Source: Thetidibacter halocola (GTDB lineage Bacteria; Pseudomonadota; Alphaproteobacteria; Rhodobacterales; Rhodobacteraceae). Taken from it: a DNA stretch of 64,000 nt. The notes beneath the pieces were generated by a model. That model was given only the letters and a program-made list of their open reading frames with translations, did no database searches and was not told the origin of the DNA. Positions 25,593 through 34,214 of the stretch are shown in pieces (within the stretch, counting starts at the first letter, position 1; each line of letters opens with the position of its first letter). Location: NCBI RefSeq assembly GCF_018224955.1, contig NZ_JAGTUU010000001.1:496001-560000 (forward strand), in the 5' to 3' direction. A program made the translations under genes and the position numbers.

Positions 25593-26996
25593 TCAGACAG
25601 CGATCCCCTCGGGCGGATTCTCCAGCAGCGCCCGGATACGCCCCACCGCGTCCTCGAAGGCGGCCAGCGGAACCTGGGCATTGACCGCGATGCGCACCGC
25701 GTGCGGCGCGTTGCCGTCGCGGGGCGCGAAATCGTCGGCGGCGCGCAGCTGAACCCCGGCGGCCTCGGCGGCGCGGACAAACTGCGCCGCGCGCCAGCCG
25801 GCCGGAAGGGTCAGCCAGAGGAACGGCACGTCCTCGCGCCAGCGCAGGTCATGGCCGCCCAGCTGGTTCACCGCGACGCGCACGTAACGGGTGTATTCCT
25901 CGCGCACTGCCGCCAGCACCCGCGGCAGGTCGGGGCGGCTCAGGACGTCGGCTGCAAGGTCGGCCAGCGGCTGCGCCAGCCCGAAGAAGCCGTGTTCTGC
26001 CACCCTGCGCAGGTCGGCCCGCGCGCCCTGCGGCGCCACGACAAAGCCGATGCGCAGAGCCGGCGTGATCGCCTTTGAAAAGGACGCGACCAGCCAGCCC
26101 TGTTCGGGCAACAACGCGCGATAACCGATGCCCACCCTTGCGCCGATCCGGTAGCAATCATCCTCCAGCACGTGAAAGCCGCGCCGCCGTGCCACCTCGG
26201 CGATCGCCTCGCGCCGATAGGCCGGGGTGACGATCGAGGTCGGGTTGTGCACCTCGGGCGAGGTGCAGAGCAGCTGCGCATCATGCCGCGCGGCAATCGC
26301 GTCGAGCGCCTCGGGGATCAGGCCGTGTTCGTCCATCGGCACCGGCACGACCACGGCGCGCAGCAGGTCGGCGGCGCGGCGAAACCCCGGATAGGACAGG
26401 TCCTCGACCAGAACCACCGGCCGCGGCCCCCGCAGCACCGCCTGCATCACAAGGCCGATGCCGTTCTGACCGCCATGGCTGAGGATGAGGTCTTCCTGCT
26501 CGACCGCGCCCATTGGCGTGTCCGACAACCAGGTCAGCGCCGCCTCGCGCGCGGGGCGAAAGGCGCTGCGGCTGGGATAGTTCAGCAGGCGTTGCGCCGG
26601 GTGCTCGGCCAGCCGGGCGAAGGCATCGCGCACAAGTTGCACCTGACCGCAATCGGGCAGCTTGGGGGCCGCAAGGCTGATGCGCATCTCCGTTTCGGTG
26701 GCCTCGACAGACCAGGGCGGATCGGGCAGCAGCGCGCGAGGTTTGATCGCCGGATCAGCGATGAAGGTGCCCCGCCCCACCTCGGCCACGGCCAGCCCCT
26801 GGTCGGTGAGGATCGTGTAGGCCCGGGCCACCGTGCCCGGCGTAATGCCCAGCCGCCAGGCGAGGTCGCGCACCGGCGGCAGGCGATCGCCCGGCGTCAT
26901 CCGGCCCTGCCGCACGGCGGTCTCCACCGCCTGAGCCACGGCGCGATACTTGGGCAGATCGGCCCGCGACTCATAAAGATCCGAAATTGTATCCAT
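25593..26996 (-). CDS. MocR-type regulator (GntR HTH fused to aminotransferase domain)
   Basis: 467 residues. The winged-helix GntR domain is at about 10-75 (YRAVAQAVETAVRQGRMTPGDRLPPVRDLAWRLGITPGTVARAYTIL). It is followed by a fold-type I aminotransferase domain with the PLP lysine in LVASFSKAITPALRIGFV and the Asp in VLEDDCYRIG. Members sense PLP or PLP adducts and usually regulate a neighbouring gene. Here the divergent neighbour is a DUF1127 gene, and the 96-bp gap holds repeated TGTATC/GATACA half sites, so that gene and itself are likely targets. Confidence 0.92.
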   Translation of the reverse strand: MDTISDLYESRADLPKYRAVAQAVETAVRQGRMTPGDRLPPVRDLAWRLGITPGTVARAYTILTDQGLAVAEVGRGTFIADPAIKPRALLPDPPWSVEATETEMRISLAAPKLPDCGQVQLVRDAFARLAEHPAQRLLNYPSRSAFRPAREAALTWLSDTPMGAVEQEDLILSHGGQNGIGLVMQAVLRGPRPVVLVEDLSYPGFRRAADLLRAVVVPVPMDEHGLIPEALDAIAARHDAQLLCTSPEVHNPTSIVTPAYRREAIAEVARRRGFHVLEDDCYRIGARVGIGYRALLPEQGWLVASFSKAITPALRIGFVVAPQGARADLRRVAEHGFFGLAQPLADLAADVLSRPDLPRVLAAVREEYTRYVRVAVNQLGGHDLRWREDVPFLWLTLPAGWRAAQFVRAAEAAGVQLRAADDFAPRDGNAPHAVRIAVNAQVPLAAFEDAVGRIRALLENPPEGIAV

Positions 26997-27077
26997 GACA
27001 ATCTTTCGTTCGACGGTCGCTTGGAGGCAATGTATCAATACAAATACGGCAATCAAGCCAATTGTGTCGATACAATT
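26986..27077. promoter_or_regulatory. Operator cluster between mocR-type gene and DUF1127 gene
   Basis: Three related sites: ATTGTATC at 26986-26993 (overlapping the regulator start codon), the palindrome TGTAT-CA-ATACA at 27031-27042, and ATTGTGTCGATACAAT at 27061-27076. GTATC/GATAC half sites of this kind are typical of MocR-family binding regions, and their spacing (about 30-45 bp) suits cooperative dimers. Autoregulation plus control of the DUF1127 gene is inferred. Confidence 0.6.
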
Positions 27078-27092
27078 CACGAGGATATGCTC

Positions 27093-27320
27093 ATGGCACA
27101 GACGATGCTCCACCCCGCACTCGCCTTTCTGGACCGGGCCGCCCCGCTGCCCGTGACCGCCGAGATCGCGCTGCGCGTGGCCGTCGTGCTGGCGCAATGG
27201 TCGCAACGCAACCGAACCCGCAAGGCCCTGGCCCAGCTCGACGATCACCTGCTGCACGATGTCGGGTTGAGCCGCGCCGAGGCCGGACTCGAAGCGGTCA
27301 AACCGTTCTGGCGCGGGTGA
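27093..27320 (+). CDS. DUF1127 small basic protein
   Basis: 75 residues beginning MAQTMLHPALAFLDRAAP, with GAGGAT 7-8 bp upstream. An ATG at 27087 is an alternative with too short a spacing. The C-terminal DUF1127/YjiS-like motif is RKALAQLDDHLLHDVGLSRAEAGLEAVKPFW. Short DUF1127 proteins are Arg-rich RNA-binding or stress-linked regulators (known for phosphate and C1 metabolism roles in some alphaproteobacteria); this one is probably controlled by the divergent MocR regulator. Confidence 0.85.
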   Translation: MAQTMLHPALAFLDRAAPLPVTAEIALRVAVVLAQWSQRNRTRKALAQLDDHLLHDVGLSRAEAGLEAVKPFWRG

Positions 27321-27341
27321 TCCCTGCCCCGCCGGACACTC

Positions 27342-27376
27342 GCGGGCGCGGCGGCATGGCCCCGCGCCCGCTTTTT
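27342..27376 (+). terminator. Intrinsic terminator of the DUF1127 gene
   Basis: GCGGGCGCGG (27342-27351) pairs with CCGCGCCCGC (27362-27371) around a 10-base loop and is followed by TTTTT (27372-27376). It lies 21 bp after the stop. Confidence 0.85.
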
Positions 27377-27548
27377 CATTTTTCGCGCGCTGCGTGAAAT
27401 CCGCCGGAACGCCGGGAAAATCCTTGATCGAGTCGCGAGCGCCCCTTACGTCGATCTGACTTTCGGAACCGATCCCAACCCGGCACCGACCTCGGGGGGC
27501 GCTAAGGGACCGACTGGAACGCACTGCTGGATTGAAGGAGGACGTGTT

Positions 27549-28076
27549 ATGACCGACGCCACCCTCTTCCAACTGGGGTACGGTCTGGAAACAGGCGCCC
27601 AGGAGGAAGACACCACCCCGGGCCCCGCCCCGACCGTCGAGCCCCCCGCAGCGTCACCGCGCGACCTGTTCGACGCGACCCGCGACGACCATTTCATCCG
27701 CCGCGACGGCACGGTCTTTGCCGGGACCCATCTGATCATCGAGGTGGTGGGCGGTCATGGGCTGGATGACGAGCCGCGCATCCAGCAGGCCTTTCGTGAC
27801 TGCGTCGACGCCTGCGGAGCGACGCTGCTGCATATCCACACGCACAAGTTCAGCCCCCAGGGCATAAGCGGCGTGGCCGTGCTGGCCGAAAGCCATATCT
27901 CGGTCCACACCTGGCCCGAGATCGGCTATGGCGCCTTCGACGTGTTCATGTGCGGCGACGCGCGCCCGTGGATGGCGGTCGACGTGCTGGCCTGCGCCTT
28001 TGGGACCAAGGATGTGCGCGTCAAGGAACTCAGGCGCGGCGAGGGTGTGGTGTCAGAGGCGGGCATCGCCGCCTGA
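27549..28076 (+). CDS. speD: S-adenosylmethionine decarboxylase proenzyme
   Basis: Makes decarboxylated SAM, the aminopropyl donor for spermidine. The proenzyme self-cleaves before S115 in LAESHISVHTWPE to create the pyruvoyl cofactor. GTHLIIEVVGGHGLDD, THKFSPQGISGVAVL and FMCGDARPW (catalytic Cys) are also present. At 175 residues it is longer than compact bacterial SpeD (about 120-130) because of a Pro/Glu-rich N-terminal extension of about 48 residues. AAGGAGGAC precedes the ATG. It is followed by speE. Confidence 0.96.
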   Translation: MTDATLFQLGYGLETGAQEEDTTPGPAPTVEPPAASPRDLFDATRDDHFIRRDGTVFAGTHLIIEVVGGHGLDDEPRIQQAFRDCVDACGATLLHIHTHKFSPQGISGVAVLAESHISVHTWPEIGYGAFDVFMCGDARPWMAVDVLACAFGTKDVRVKELRRGEGVVSEAGIAA

Positions 28077-28139
28077 CGCCTGCGCACACGACCGGGGCGC
28101 GGGCGCAGGCCAGCACCCTTTTGCACGGAGGGGCCCGAC

Positions 28140-28985
28140 ATGGCCGACTGGATCCGCGAACCGCTGCATGACGGCTGGGCGCAAGCGCTGCGCGCCGACG
28201 AGATGCTGTATGACAGCGCGACCGACCACCAGCGCCTGCGGGTCTTTTCCAACCCGCGGTTCGGCCGGGTGCTGACGCTGGACGACGTGGTACAGACTAC
28301 CGAGGGCGACAATTTCATCTATCACGAGATGATGACCCATGTGCCGATCCTTGCCCATGGCGCCGCCCGGCAGGTCTGCATCGTGGGCGGCGGCGATGGC
28401 GGCATGGCGCGCGAGGTGCTGAAACACCGTCGCGTCGAAAAGGTCACGATGGTCGAGATCGACGCGGCGGTGGTGGACTTCTCGAAACGATACCTGCCGA
28501 TGCTCAGCAAGGGCGCCTTCGACGACCCGCGGCTGGAGCTGGTCATCGCGGATGGCGCCGGGTTCATGCGCGACACGGCGGGCGGGTTCGACGTCATCAT
28601 CGTCGATTCGACCGATCCGGCCGGACCGGGCGAGGTGCTGTTCAGCGACACGTTCTATGGCCATGCGAAACGCGCCCTGAGTCCGGGCGGCATCCTGGTG
28701 ACGCAGAATGGCGTGCCCTTCATGCAGGGCGCGGAGTTGACCAACACGATGCGCGCCTTCAAGCCGCTGTTCGCGGATGCCACCTGTTACCTCGCGACGG
28801 TCCCCACCTATGCGGGCGGGCCGATGGCCTTCGGCTGGGGCACGGATGGCGACGCGCGGACGCTGCCGCTGGCAGAGCTTGCGGCGCGCTTCGCCGCCTC
28901 CGGCCTGGAACCCGGCTATTACACGCCCGAGGTGCACCTGGCTGCCTTCGCCCTGCCCGGCTATGTCCGCCGCCTGATGCCCTGA
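28140..28985 (+). CDS. speE: Spermidine synthase (polyamine aminopropyltransferase)
   Basis: 281 residues. Transfers the aminopropyl group from decarboxylated SAM to putrescine. DDVVQTTEGDNFIYHEMMTH, the nucleotide-binding CIVGGGDGGMAREVLKH, VEIDAAVVDFSKRYLP, and the catalytic IIVDSTDPAGPGEVLFS are all typical. It lies 63 bp after speD with a GGAGG site, forming a spermidine operon. Confidence 0.96.
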   Translation: MADWIREPLHDGWAQALRADEMLYDSATDHQRLRVFSNPRFGRVLTLDDVVQTTEGDNFIYHEMMTHVPILAHGAARQVCIVGGGDGGMAREVLKHRRVEKVTMVEIDAAVVDFSKRYLPMLSKGAFDDPRLELVIADGAGFMRDTAGGFDVIIVDSTDPAGPGEVLFSDTFYGHAKRALSPGGILVTQNGVPFMQGAELTNTMRAFKPLFADATCYLATVPTYAGGPMAFGWGTDGDARTLPLAELAARFAASGLEPGYYTPEVHLAAFALPGYVRRLMP

Positions 28986-29061
28986 GCGCGTCACGCAACG
29001 GAACGGCTGCATCGCCGCCCGCCCGCGTCTAGTCTGACCCCGTCCAGACAGGGGAAGAGAC

Positions 29062-29856
29062 ATGACCGATACTGTCCTGATCCAGCGAAACGGCCCCGTG
29101 GCCGAGATCGTGCTGAACCGCCCCGACAAGCGCAACGCGCTGTCGTTGGCGATGTTCGACGCCCTCTCCGAGGCCGGGCGCACGATCGCCGCCGATCGCG
29201 CCATCCGCGCCGTGATCCTGCGCGCCGAGGGGCCGGACTTCTGCTCGGGGATCGACACGGCGGTGTTCACCGCCAATCCAGACCCCGCCGCCCTGATCGC
29301 GAGGCTGCACGAGGTGCCCGAGGGCGAGACGGCCAACCCGTTCCAGAAGCCCTGCACCGTCTGGCAGGAGATCGACGTGCCGGTGATCGCGGCGCTGTCG
29401 GGTGCGGTTTTTGGCGCGGGTCTGCAACTGGCGCTGGGGGCCGATATCCGGCTGGCCGCAGCGGATGCACGGCTGTCAGTGATGGAGATCACATGGGGCC
29501 TGATCCCCGACATGGGGATCGCCACCACCCTGCCCCGGCTGGTCCGCGCCGACATCGCCAAGGAGTTGCTGTTCACCGGCCGCAAGGTCGCGGCGGACGA
29601 GGCCGCGCATATCGGCCTGGTCACGCGCCTCGCCGTCGATCCGCTGGCCGAGGCCCGCGCGCTGGCGCAGGACATCGCCGGGCGCAACCCCGATGCGATC
29701 CGCCGCGACAAGCGCCTGATGAACGACGCCTGGCTCGCCTCTCGCACCGCGGCCCTGCGGCTGGAGGCCGAGTTGCAGGCCGAGGTGATCGGCCGCCCCA
29801 ACCAGGTCGAGGCCGTCATGGCGCGGATGCAGAAACGCCCGCCGCGGTTTCGATAA
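29062..29856 (+). CDS. Crotonase/enoyl-CoA hydratase-isomerase family protein
   Basis: 264 residues. The crotonase fold signature is visible: LNRPDKRNALSLAM, RAEGPDFCSGIDTAVF (oxyanion hole), VIAALSGAVFGAGLQLALGADIRLA and VMEITWGLIPDMGIATTLPRL with a Glu at the catalytic position. The reaction (hydration or isomerisation of an acyl-CoA) is not specified by these motifs. It lies in a small acyl-CoA neighbourhood with a thioesterase and a second crotonase. Confidence 0.88.
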   Translation: MTDTVLIQRNGPVAEIVLNRPDKRNALSLAMFDALSEAGRTIAADRAIRAVILRAEGPDFCSGIDTAVFTANPDPAALIARLHEVPEGETANPFQKPCTVWQEIDVPVIAALSGAVFGAGLQLALGADIRLAAADARLSVMEITWGLIPDMGIATTLPRLVRADIAKELLFTGRKVAADEAAHIGLVTRLAVDPLAEARALAQDIAGRNPDAIRRDKRLMNDAWLASRTAALRLEAELQAEVIGRPNQVEAVMARMQKRPPRFR

Positions 29857-29922
29857 GTCCGGCGCGGTTCCAAACGCGGCCCGCCCTTTCGCCTTGACGG
29901 GAAGACGTCGGGCCCACGCCGC

Positions 29923-30345
29923 TCAGCGCGCGGGCGGGATGGAATAGGTCAGGCTGGCATGGGCGACCGGCGCGCTCGTTCCATCGGAATACAGCAGCAC
30001 ATCCGTCACGCTCAGGCTGCGCCCCAGCTTGAGGATACGCGCCTCTGCCAGCAGGTCGACGCCCGAGACCGGCTTGCGCATGAAGTCGATCGAGCAATGC
30101 GTCGTCACCGCCAGCGCCTGCTTGCCGATCCGGCTCATCGTCGCCACGTAGGCCGCCACGTCCGCCAGACTGAACATGGCAGGACCCGACACGGTGCCGC
30201 CCGGCCGCAGGTGGCGCTCGTCCGCGACCAGCCGCATGACCACGCGGGTCTCGGAGATCTCGTCGATCCGGAACATGCCCCGCACCTGCGGAAACACCTC
30301 GTCGAGGTAGTGCGCCATCTCCTCCGCGCCGATCACGATGCTCAT
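29923..30345 (-). CDS. PaaI-type hotdog thioesterase
   Basis: 140-residue hotdog-fold protein. LRPGGTVSGPAMFSLADVAAYVATMS carries the PaaI-type signature with Asp near the active site, and VTTHCSIDFMRKPVSGVDLLAEARILKLGRSL is the central strand region. It predicts hydrolysis of an acyl-CoA. It is divergent from the crotonase gene at 30403 with only 57 bp between starts, so they may share control. Confidence 0.85.
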   Translation of the reverse strand: MSIVIGAEEMAHYLDEVFPQVRGMFRIDEISETRVVMRLVADERHLRPGGTVSGPAMFSLADVAAYVATMSRIGKQALAVTTHCSIDFMRKPVSGVDLLAEARILKLGRSLSVTDVLLYSDGTSAPVAHASLTYSIPPAR

Positions 30346-30402
30346 TCTTTCCTCCGTCGCATTGCGCCGCTATGGTTCGCGCAAGCCGAAGGGGGGAACA
30401 AG

Positions 30403-31185
30403 ATGGAACTGTTGTTACGCCACGACCGCGAGGGGATCGCATTCCTGCACATGAACGCGCCCGAGCGCCTAAACGCGCTCTCGGACGAGATGCTGGCCGC
30501 GCTGCAGGCGCAGATAGACGCGCTGTCCGAGGATCGCGAGACGCGGGTCGTCGTGCTGTCGGGCGCGGGCAAGGCGTTCTGCGCCGGGCACGACCTGAAA
30601 CAGATGCAGGCGGGACGCCAGGCCGAGGACAAGGGCCGCGCCTATTTCGCCGACCTGTTCTCGCGCTGCGCCCGGGCGATGACGGGCCTGACCCGCCTGC
30701 CGCAGCCGATCATCGCGCAGGTCCACGGCATCGCGACGGCGGCGGGCTGCCAGTTGGTCGCCTCCTGCGACATGGCAGTGGCGGCACAAGGCACGCGTTT
30801 CGGCGTGAACGGGGTGAATATCGGGCTGTTCTGCTCGACCCCGATGGTGGCGCTCAGCCGCAACATCCCGCGCAAGCGCGCCTTCGAGATGCTGACCACC
30901 GGCACCTTCATCGACGCCGACGAGGCGCAGGCGCTGGGGCTGGTGAACCGGGTCGTGCCGGCGGAACGGCTGGAGACCGAGACGCAGTCGCTGGCCGAGA
31001 CGGTGGCGCAAAAGCTGTCGGCGGCGGTCAAGATCGGCAAGCGCGCCTTCTACGACCAGCTGGAACTGGATCTCGAGGCGGCCTACGATCACACCGCACA
31101 GGTCATGGTCGAGAACATGCTGTGGCGCGACACCGAGGAGGGCATCAGCGCCTTCCTGGAAAAGCGCAAGCCGGACTGGTCGTAA
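30403..31185 (+). CDS. Enoyl-CoA hydratase family protein (ECHDC3-like)
   Basis: 260 residues, starting at MELLLRHDREGIAFLHM after GGGGGGAACAAG. Crotonase motifs: LNAPERLNAL-type N-terminus, VLSGAGKAFCAGHDLKQM, IIAQVHGIATAAGCQLVASCDMAVA and FGVNGVNIGLFCSTPMVALSR. The GHDLK form and the Asn/Gly region in place of a catalytic Glu match the ECHDC3 branch, where hydratase activity is uncertain. A lower-GC, gene-poor stretch begins immediately after it. Confidence 0.88.
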   Translation: MELLLRHDREGIAFLHMNAPERLNALSDEMLAALQAQIDALSEDRETRVVVLSGAGKAFCAGHDLKQMQAGRQAEDKGRAYFADLFSRCARAMTGLTRLPQPIIAQVHGIATAAGCQLVASCDMAVAAQGTRFGVNGVNIGLFCSTPMVALSRNIPRKRAFEMLTTGTFIDADEAQALGLVNRVVPAERLETETQSLAETVAQKLSAAVKIGKRAFYDQLELDLEAAYDHTAQVMVENMLWRDTEEGISAFLEKRKPDWS

Positions 31186-31512
31186 CCGTTGAACAGACGG
31201 CGGCGGGATCGATTTGACCGTTCGCCTGGCGAGGGATCGCACTTTCTGGCAATGAGAGCCCGAAAGCGGCAAACGGCCCCGTGCGGACATTTGTCACGAC
31301 ATCACGCGCTGCCGCATGGCTTTTCCCGGCGGTCAATTCGCTACGCCGTGCAGGGACATCAACGCTTGTCGGACTTGCAGCCAAAGTGTCCCTTGCTGAC
31401 CAAGCCACTTGGCGAAATGCGACCCACCGGTAGGCAAAGCCATACTTTACGAGGTGGTCATTGACCTGTAGCCACAAGAAATGACGATGTTTCTATCAAA
31501 AGGAACACTTCA
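31186..31512. other. Gene-poor interval of lower GC
   Basis: I see no supported gene. A minus-strand frame runs through 31145-31477 into the crotonase gene, but it has no ribosome site and an ordinary random composition. GC is visibly lower than in flanking genes, especially from 31430 onward. No inverted terminal repeats, tRNA or integrase remnants were recognised. It may be eroded coding sequence. Confidence 0.5.
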
Positions 31513-32046
31513 ATGTCTTTCAATACTGGGTATTTCGCAGTCGTAAACACCAGTCGTGGTGATGGTGACACCGCATTGTTGACTTATGTCGCCGGTGGAA
31601 GCGGATCTCAACATGGTCGAGGTCTGGCCCCGCGTGGCGCTACTTCTGGCGCCGGTCCGTTGCAACTTTACAGTACTCACCAGACGTCCATGCAACTACA
31701 CTATCCGCTACGGCAAAAGTTCTTCTCCGGTGACATCACCGATTTTCGATTCCGCTATGATGCAGCCGCTGTGCCGCTTACGGTCAGTGGCCCGGCGGGA
31801 TCGAGTGTTGTACCGTGTCGCCTGGAAACGGTCATTGGCGGCACGCGCCGCATTCATCAAAGTCATCTTGTCAAACTGGTCAATATCGGTGCGATCACAA
31901 CGCTATCTCCTATGACACTTGGCATTCCGGTTGCCCAAGTCCCGATGTATCCGGTAGTTCGACGGATCATGGGACGCGCGCGTCAACTCGCCCAAACGGT
32001 GAACTCGCAAGCGCAGGAAATGCTTGTCGGCGTCTTGCTTGTCTAG
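31513..32046 (+). CDS. Orphan ORF of atypical composition
   Basis: 177 codons beginning MSFNTGYFAVVNTSRGDGD, preceded by AAAAGGAACACTTCA, a good ribosome binding site. Third codon positions are much less GC-biased than in all neighbours, which suggests horizontal origin or a recent gene. No signal peptide; the C-terminal end is hydrophobic (AQEMLVGVLLV). No family, motif or fold is recognised. A second frame of 109 codons overlaps it at 31586-31915, so the coding assignment is uncertain. Confidence 0.45.
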   Translation: MSFNTGYFAVVNTSRGDGDTALLTYVAGGSGSQHGRGLAPRGATSGAGPLQLYSTHQTSMQLHYPLRQKFFSGDITDFRFRYDAAAVPLTVSGPAGSSVVPCRLETVIGGTRRIHQSHLVKLVNIGAITTLSPMTLGIPVAQVPMYPVVRRIMGRARQLAQTVNSQAQEMLVGVLLV

Positions 32047-32385
32047 CATCAGCACGCCGCCTGTCGCGGGAGATGCTGCCAGTCTGAACAAGGTCTGGCT
32101 TGGACTCGAATAGCCGGAGACAGCTCTGTCCCGCCAATCGCGGCTTACTTTCGGCGGACAACGCCGCGTCCTCTGCATCAGCGCCGTGACACAGGAGTCC
32201 ACCTCGTTGCCGGCATTGGGGGCGTCAGAGGTCGCAGGGCACCGGACAGGCCGGATGGCGGCGGATCTGTGGAAACATGGTCTGCCTGATGATCGCCAAG
32301 CGCACCATGGCTGTCCCGGGTGGCGAGACGTTGCCCTGCCAAGGAAAAGCCGCCATGCTGACGGGGTGGGACGAGGAGGACCGCA
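32047..32385. other. Intergenic interval with no recognised gene
   Basis: Contains a short inverted repeat GGAGACAG-CT-CTGTCCC near 32113-32129 without a T-run. Minus-strand frames overlap here but lack start signals. The end of the interval provides GGAGGACCGCA, the ribosome site for the gene at 32386. Otherwise I see nothing in it. Confidence 0.5.
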
Positions 32386-32775
32386 ATGCGTACAGACGTG
32401 CTGGCGACACTCGTGATCTTGGCCCTCGTTGCGCCAGCAATCGCTGCCTCGGACGCCATGACGGCGACCCAGCGCGCCAAGGCGCGCGCCTTCGACGCGA
32501 CGGGCGAGGTCGGCTGTGCACAAGAGGTTGGCCAGTCGCTTGGAACATGCCGCGCGGCGGTTGCCCGCGCCGATGGGTCGGCGGCGGTCGTCGTGACATT
32601 CGCAAACGGCTTTTCCCGAACGCTCATCTTCTCGGACAGGGCGTTCCTGCGGGGCAATGCGACCATGTCGGGCGTGGGCACCGACACGGAGTGGCACCTG
32701 TCTGACGGGATCTACCACGTTCGGGTGGATGACCAGCGCTTCGAACTTTCCGAGGCGCTGGTCTTTGGGAAGTAG
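32386..32775 (+). CDS. Small exported protein of unknown function
   Basis: 129 residues with signal peptide MRTDVLATLVILALVAPAIAA. The mature protein has two Cys (VGCAQEV, GTCRAAV) about 13 residues apart, probably a disulfide, and a beta-rich C-terminal part (AAVVVTFANGFSRTLIFSDRAFL, YHVRVDDQRFEL). A strong ribosome site (GAGGAGGACCGCA) precedes the ATG. It may belong to a family of small periplasmic proteins, but none was recognised. It converges with the PQQ dehydrogenase gene. Confidence 0.75.
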   Translation: MRTDVLATLVILALVAPAIAASDAMTATQRAKARAFDATGEVGCAQEVGQSLGTCRAAVARADGSAAVVVTFANGFSRTLIFSDRAFLRGNATMSGVGTDTEWHLSDGIYHVRVDDQRFELSEALVFGK

Positions 32776-32808
32776 ACCGCGCGACAGGGTCGCGCGGCAC
32801 AAGGTGGC

Positions 32809-34101
32809 TCAGTTGCCGGGGGTCAGCTTGTAGATCGTGCCCTCGTCGATAGCCGTGTAAAGACCGCCATCCGGTCCCATGACGACCGACCGGAACCGTC
32901 CGGGTTCCATCGGCAGGGTCATCTCGGTCACGTCCTCGACGTCGGTGTTGTCATCGTTGAAGTGGATCACGTCGATCCGCTGACCGATCGGGGTGCCGCC
33001 AAAGCCGATCCCCATGATGCCGACGACCATCGCACCGTCCCAGTCCCCCCAGGCCTCACCACTCAGGAACGCAGCCGAAGACGTGCCCTGCGACCAGCCG
33101 TTGTTGTTCCAGATCGGCGGCATGGCGTCGGGATAGGTGTCGAAGTCGGTCATCGGCATGAAGGCCGCGCGCTCGTAGCGGTTCATGCCCTCTTCCTGGT
33201 TCGGGCTGTAGCCACAGTAGTTGTCCGGGCAATCGCCACGGCCTGCCATGTTCGGCCGCGGATCCCAGCCGGCATTGCCGCCGTTGCGCAGGATCGTGAT
33301 CTCGTCCGAATGCCACGGCCCGTGCTCGGCGGTGATCGCCTGTCCGGTTTCAGGGTGGAAGGCGATGCCCTGCACGTTGCGGTGGCCGTAGGTGTAGGTC
33401 CGCTTGTCGAAACCTTCGGGCGGCGCGTTGTCGGGATGCGCGTTGCCATCCGTGTCCAGTCGCAGAACCTTGGAGCCCATCATCGTCGGGCTTTGCGGCA
33501 CCATTCCGTTATGGGTGTCGCCGGTCGTCAGCCACAGCGCGCCATCGGGGCCAAAGCGGACGCGGCCGCCATTGTGGGCACCCGGACCGCCGAACGGGTG
33601 GTTCGACGCTGCCATCTTGTAGGGCACGTCATCGACGATGTCGGTCCGGTCGGCAACCGCGGTGAAATCCTCGTTCACGGTGAACCGCATCAGGCGGTTC
33701 GTGTGCGGGGTCGACATGTTCGACGTCGAATAGACGTAGATCCGGCGGTTGTTCGCGAAATCCGGATCGAAGGCGACGCCCATCATGCCGGCCTGGCCTT
33801 CGCAGAACAGGTCTGCTCCGTTCGATGCATAGCCCTCGGTCGCGCCGACGCCATAAAGCGCGTTCACGGTGCCGTCGGGCATGCGCACCGACAGGCCCTT
33901 GCATTTCTCGGTGAACAGCATCGTGCCGTCATCGAGGAAGGCCATGTCCCAGGGGTTGTCGAGACCGTCGAGGACGACCTCGGACTGCAGCATGGTGGTG
34001 TTCATGCCATTCTGTGCGAGCGCCGGCGAAGTGACCATCGCGGTCCCGGCAAGCAGGGACGCAACGACAGGCAGAGCGGATAGAAAGTTCACGCGTTTCA
34101 T
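32809..34101 (-). CDS. PQQ-dependent soluble aldose sugar dehydrogenase
   Basis: 430-residue periplasmic beta-propeller of the YliI/Asd (soluble glucose dehydrogenase) group that oxidises aldoses with PQQ. The signal peptide ends near VTSPALAQ. Family motifs: LDNPWDMAFLDDGTMLFTEK, GQAGMMGVAFDPDF, AHNGGRVRFGPDGALWLTTGD, GHRNVQGIAFHPETG, AEHGPWHSDEI and RFRSVVMGPDGGLYTAIDEG. A cytochrome c gene lies upstream on the same strand and is a probable electron acceptor. PQQ biosynthesis genes are not in the window. Confidence 0.92.
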   Translation of the reverse strand: MKRVNFLSALPVVASLLAGTAMVTSPALAQNGMNTTMLQSEVVLDGLDNPWDMAFLDDGTMLFTEKCKGLSVRMPDGTVNALYGVGATEGYASNGADLFCEGQAGMMGVAFDPDFANNRRIYVYSTSNMSTPHTNRLMRFTVNEDFTAVADRTDIVDDVPYKMAASNHPFGGPGAHNGGRVRFGPDGALWLTTGDTHNGMVPQSPTMMGSKVLRLDTDGNAHPDNAPPEGFDKRTYTYGHRNVQGIAFHPETGQAITAEHGPWHSDEITILRNGGNAGWDPRPNMAGRGDCPDNYCGYSPNQEEGMNRYERAAFMPMTDFDTYPDAMPPIWNNNGWSQGTSSAAFLSGEAWGDWDGAMVVGIMGIGFGGTPIGQRIDVIHFNDDNTDVEDVTEMTLPMEPGRFRSVVMGPDGGLYTAIDEGTIYKLTPGN

Positions 34102-34195
34102 CTTTTCCTCCCAAAAAGCAGTCCTCTAGCCGCTTCCGAATGCGCCGGTTGCCACTGTCAATGTGGGTCCTGCGTCAAGTTCAAAATGCCCAGAG

Positions 34196-34214
34196 ACTAC
34201 CGTAACACGGTAGT
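34196..34214. promoter_or_regulatory. Perfect inverted repeat upstream of the PQQ dehydrogenase
   Basis: ACTACCGT (34196-34203), AAC, ACGGTAGT (34207-34214): a perfect 8-bp inverted repeat 95 bp upstream of the dehydrogenase start and 79 bp after the cytochrome stop. CCCA/TGGG flanks extend partial symmetry. No T-run follows, which favours an operator over a terminator; no regulator gene lies next to it. Confidence 0.5.

Noticed and set aside
27400-27548. Polyamine-related structured RNA upstream of speD
   Set aside because: No recognised motif or convincing long helix could be drawn by eye.
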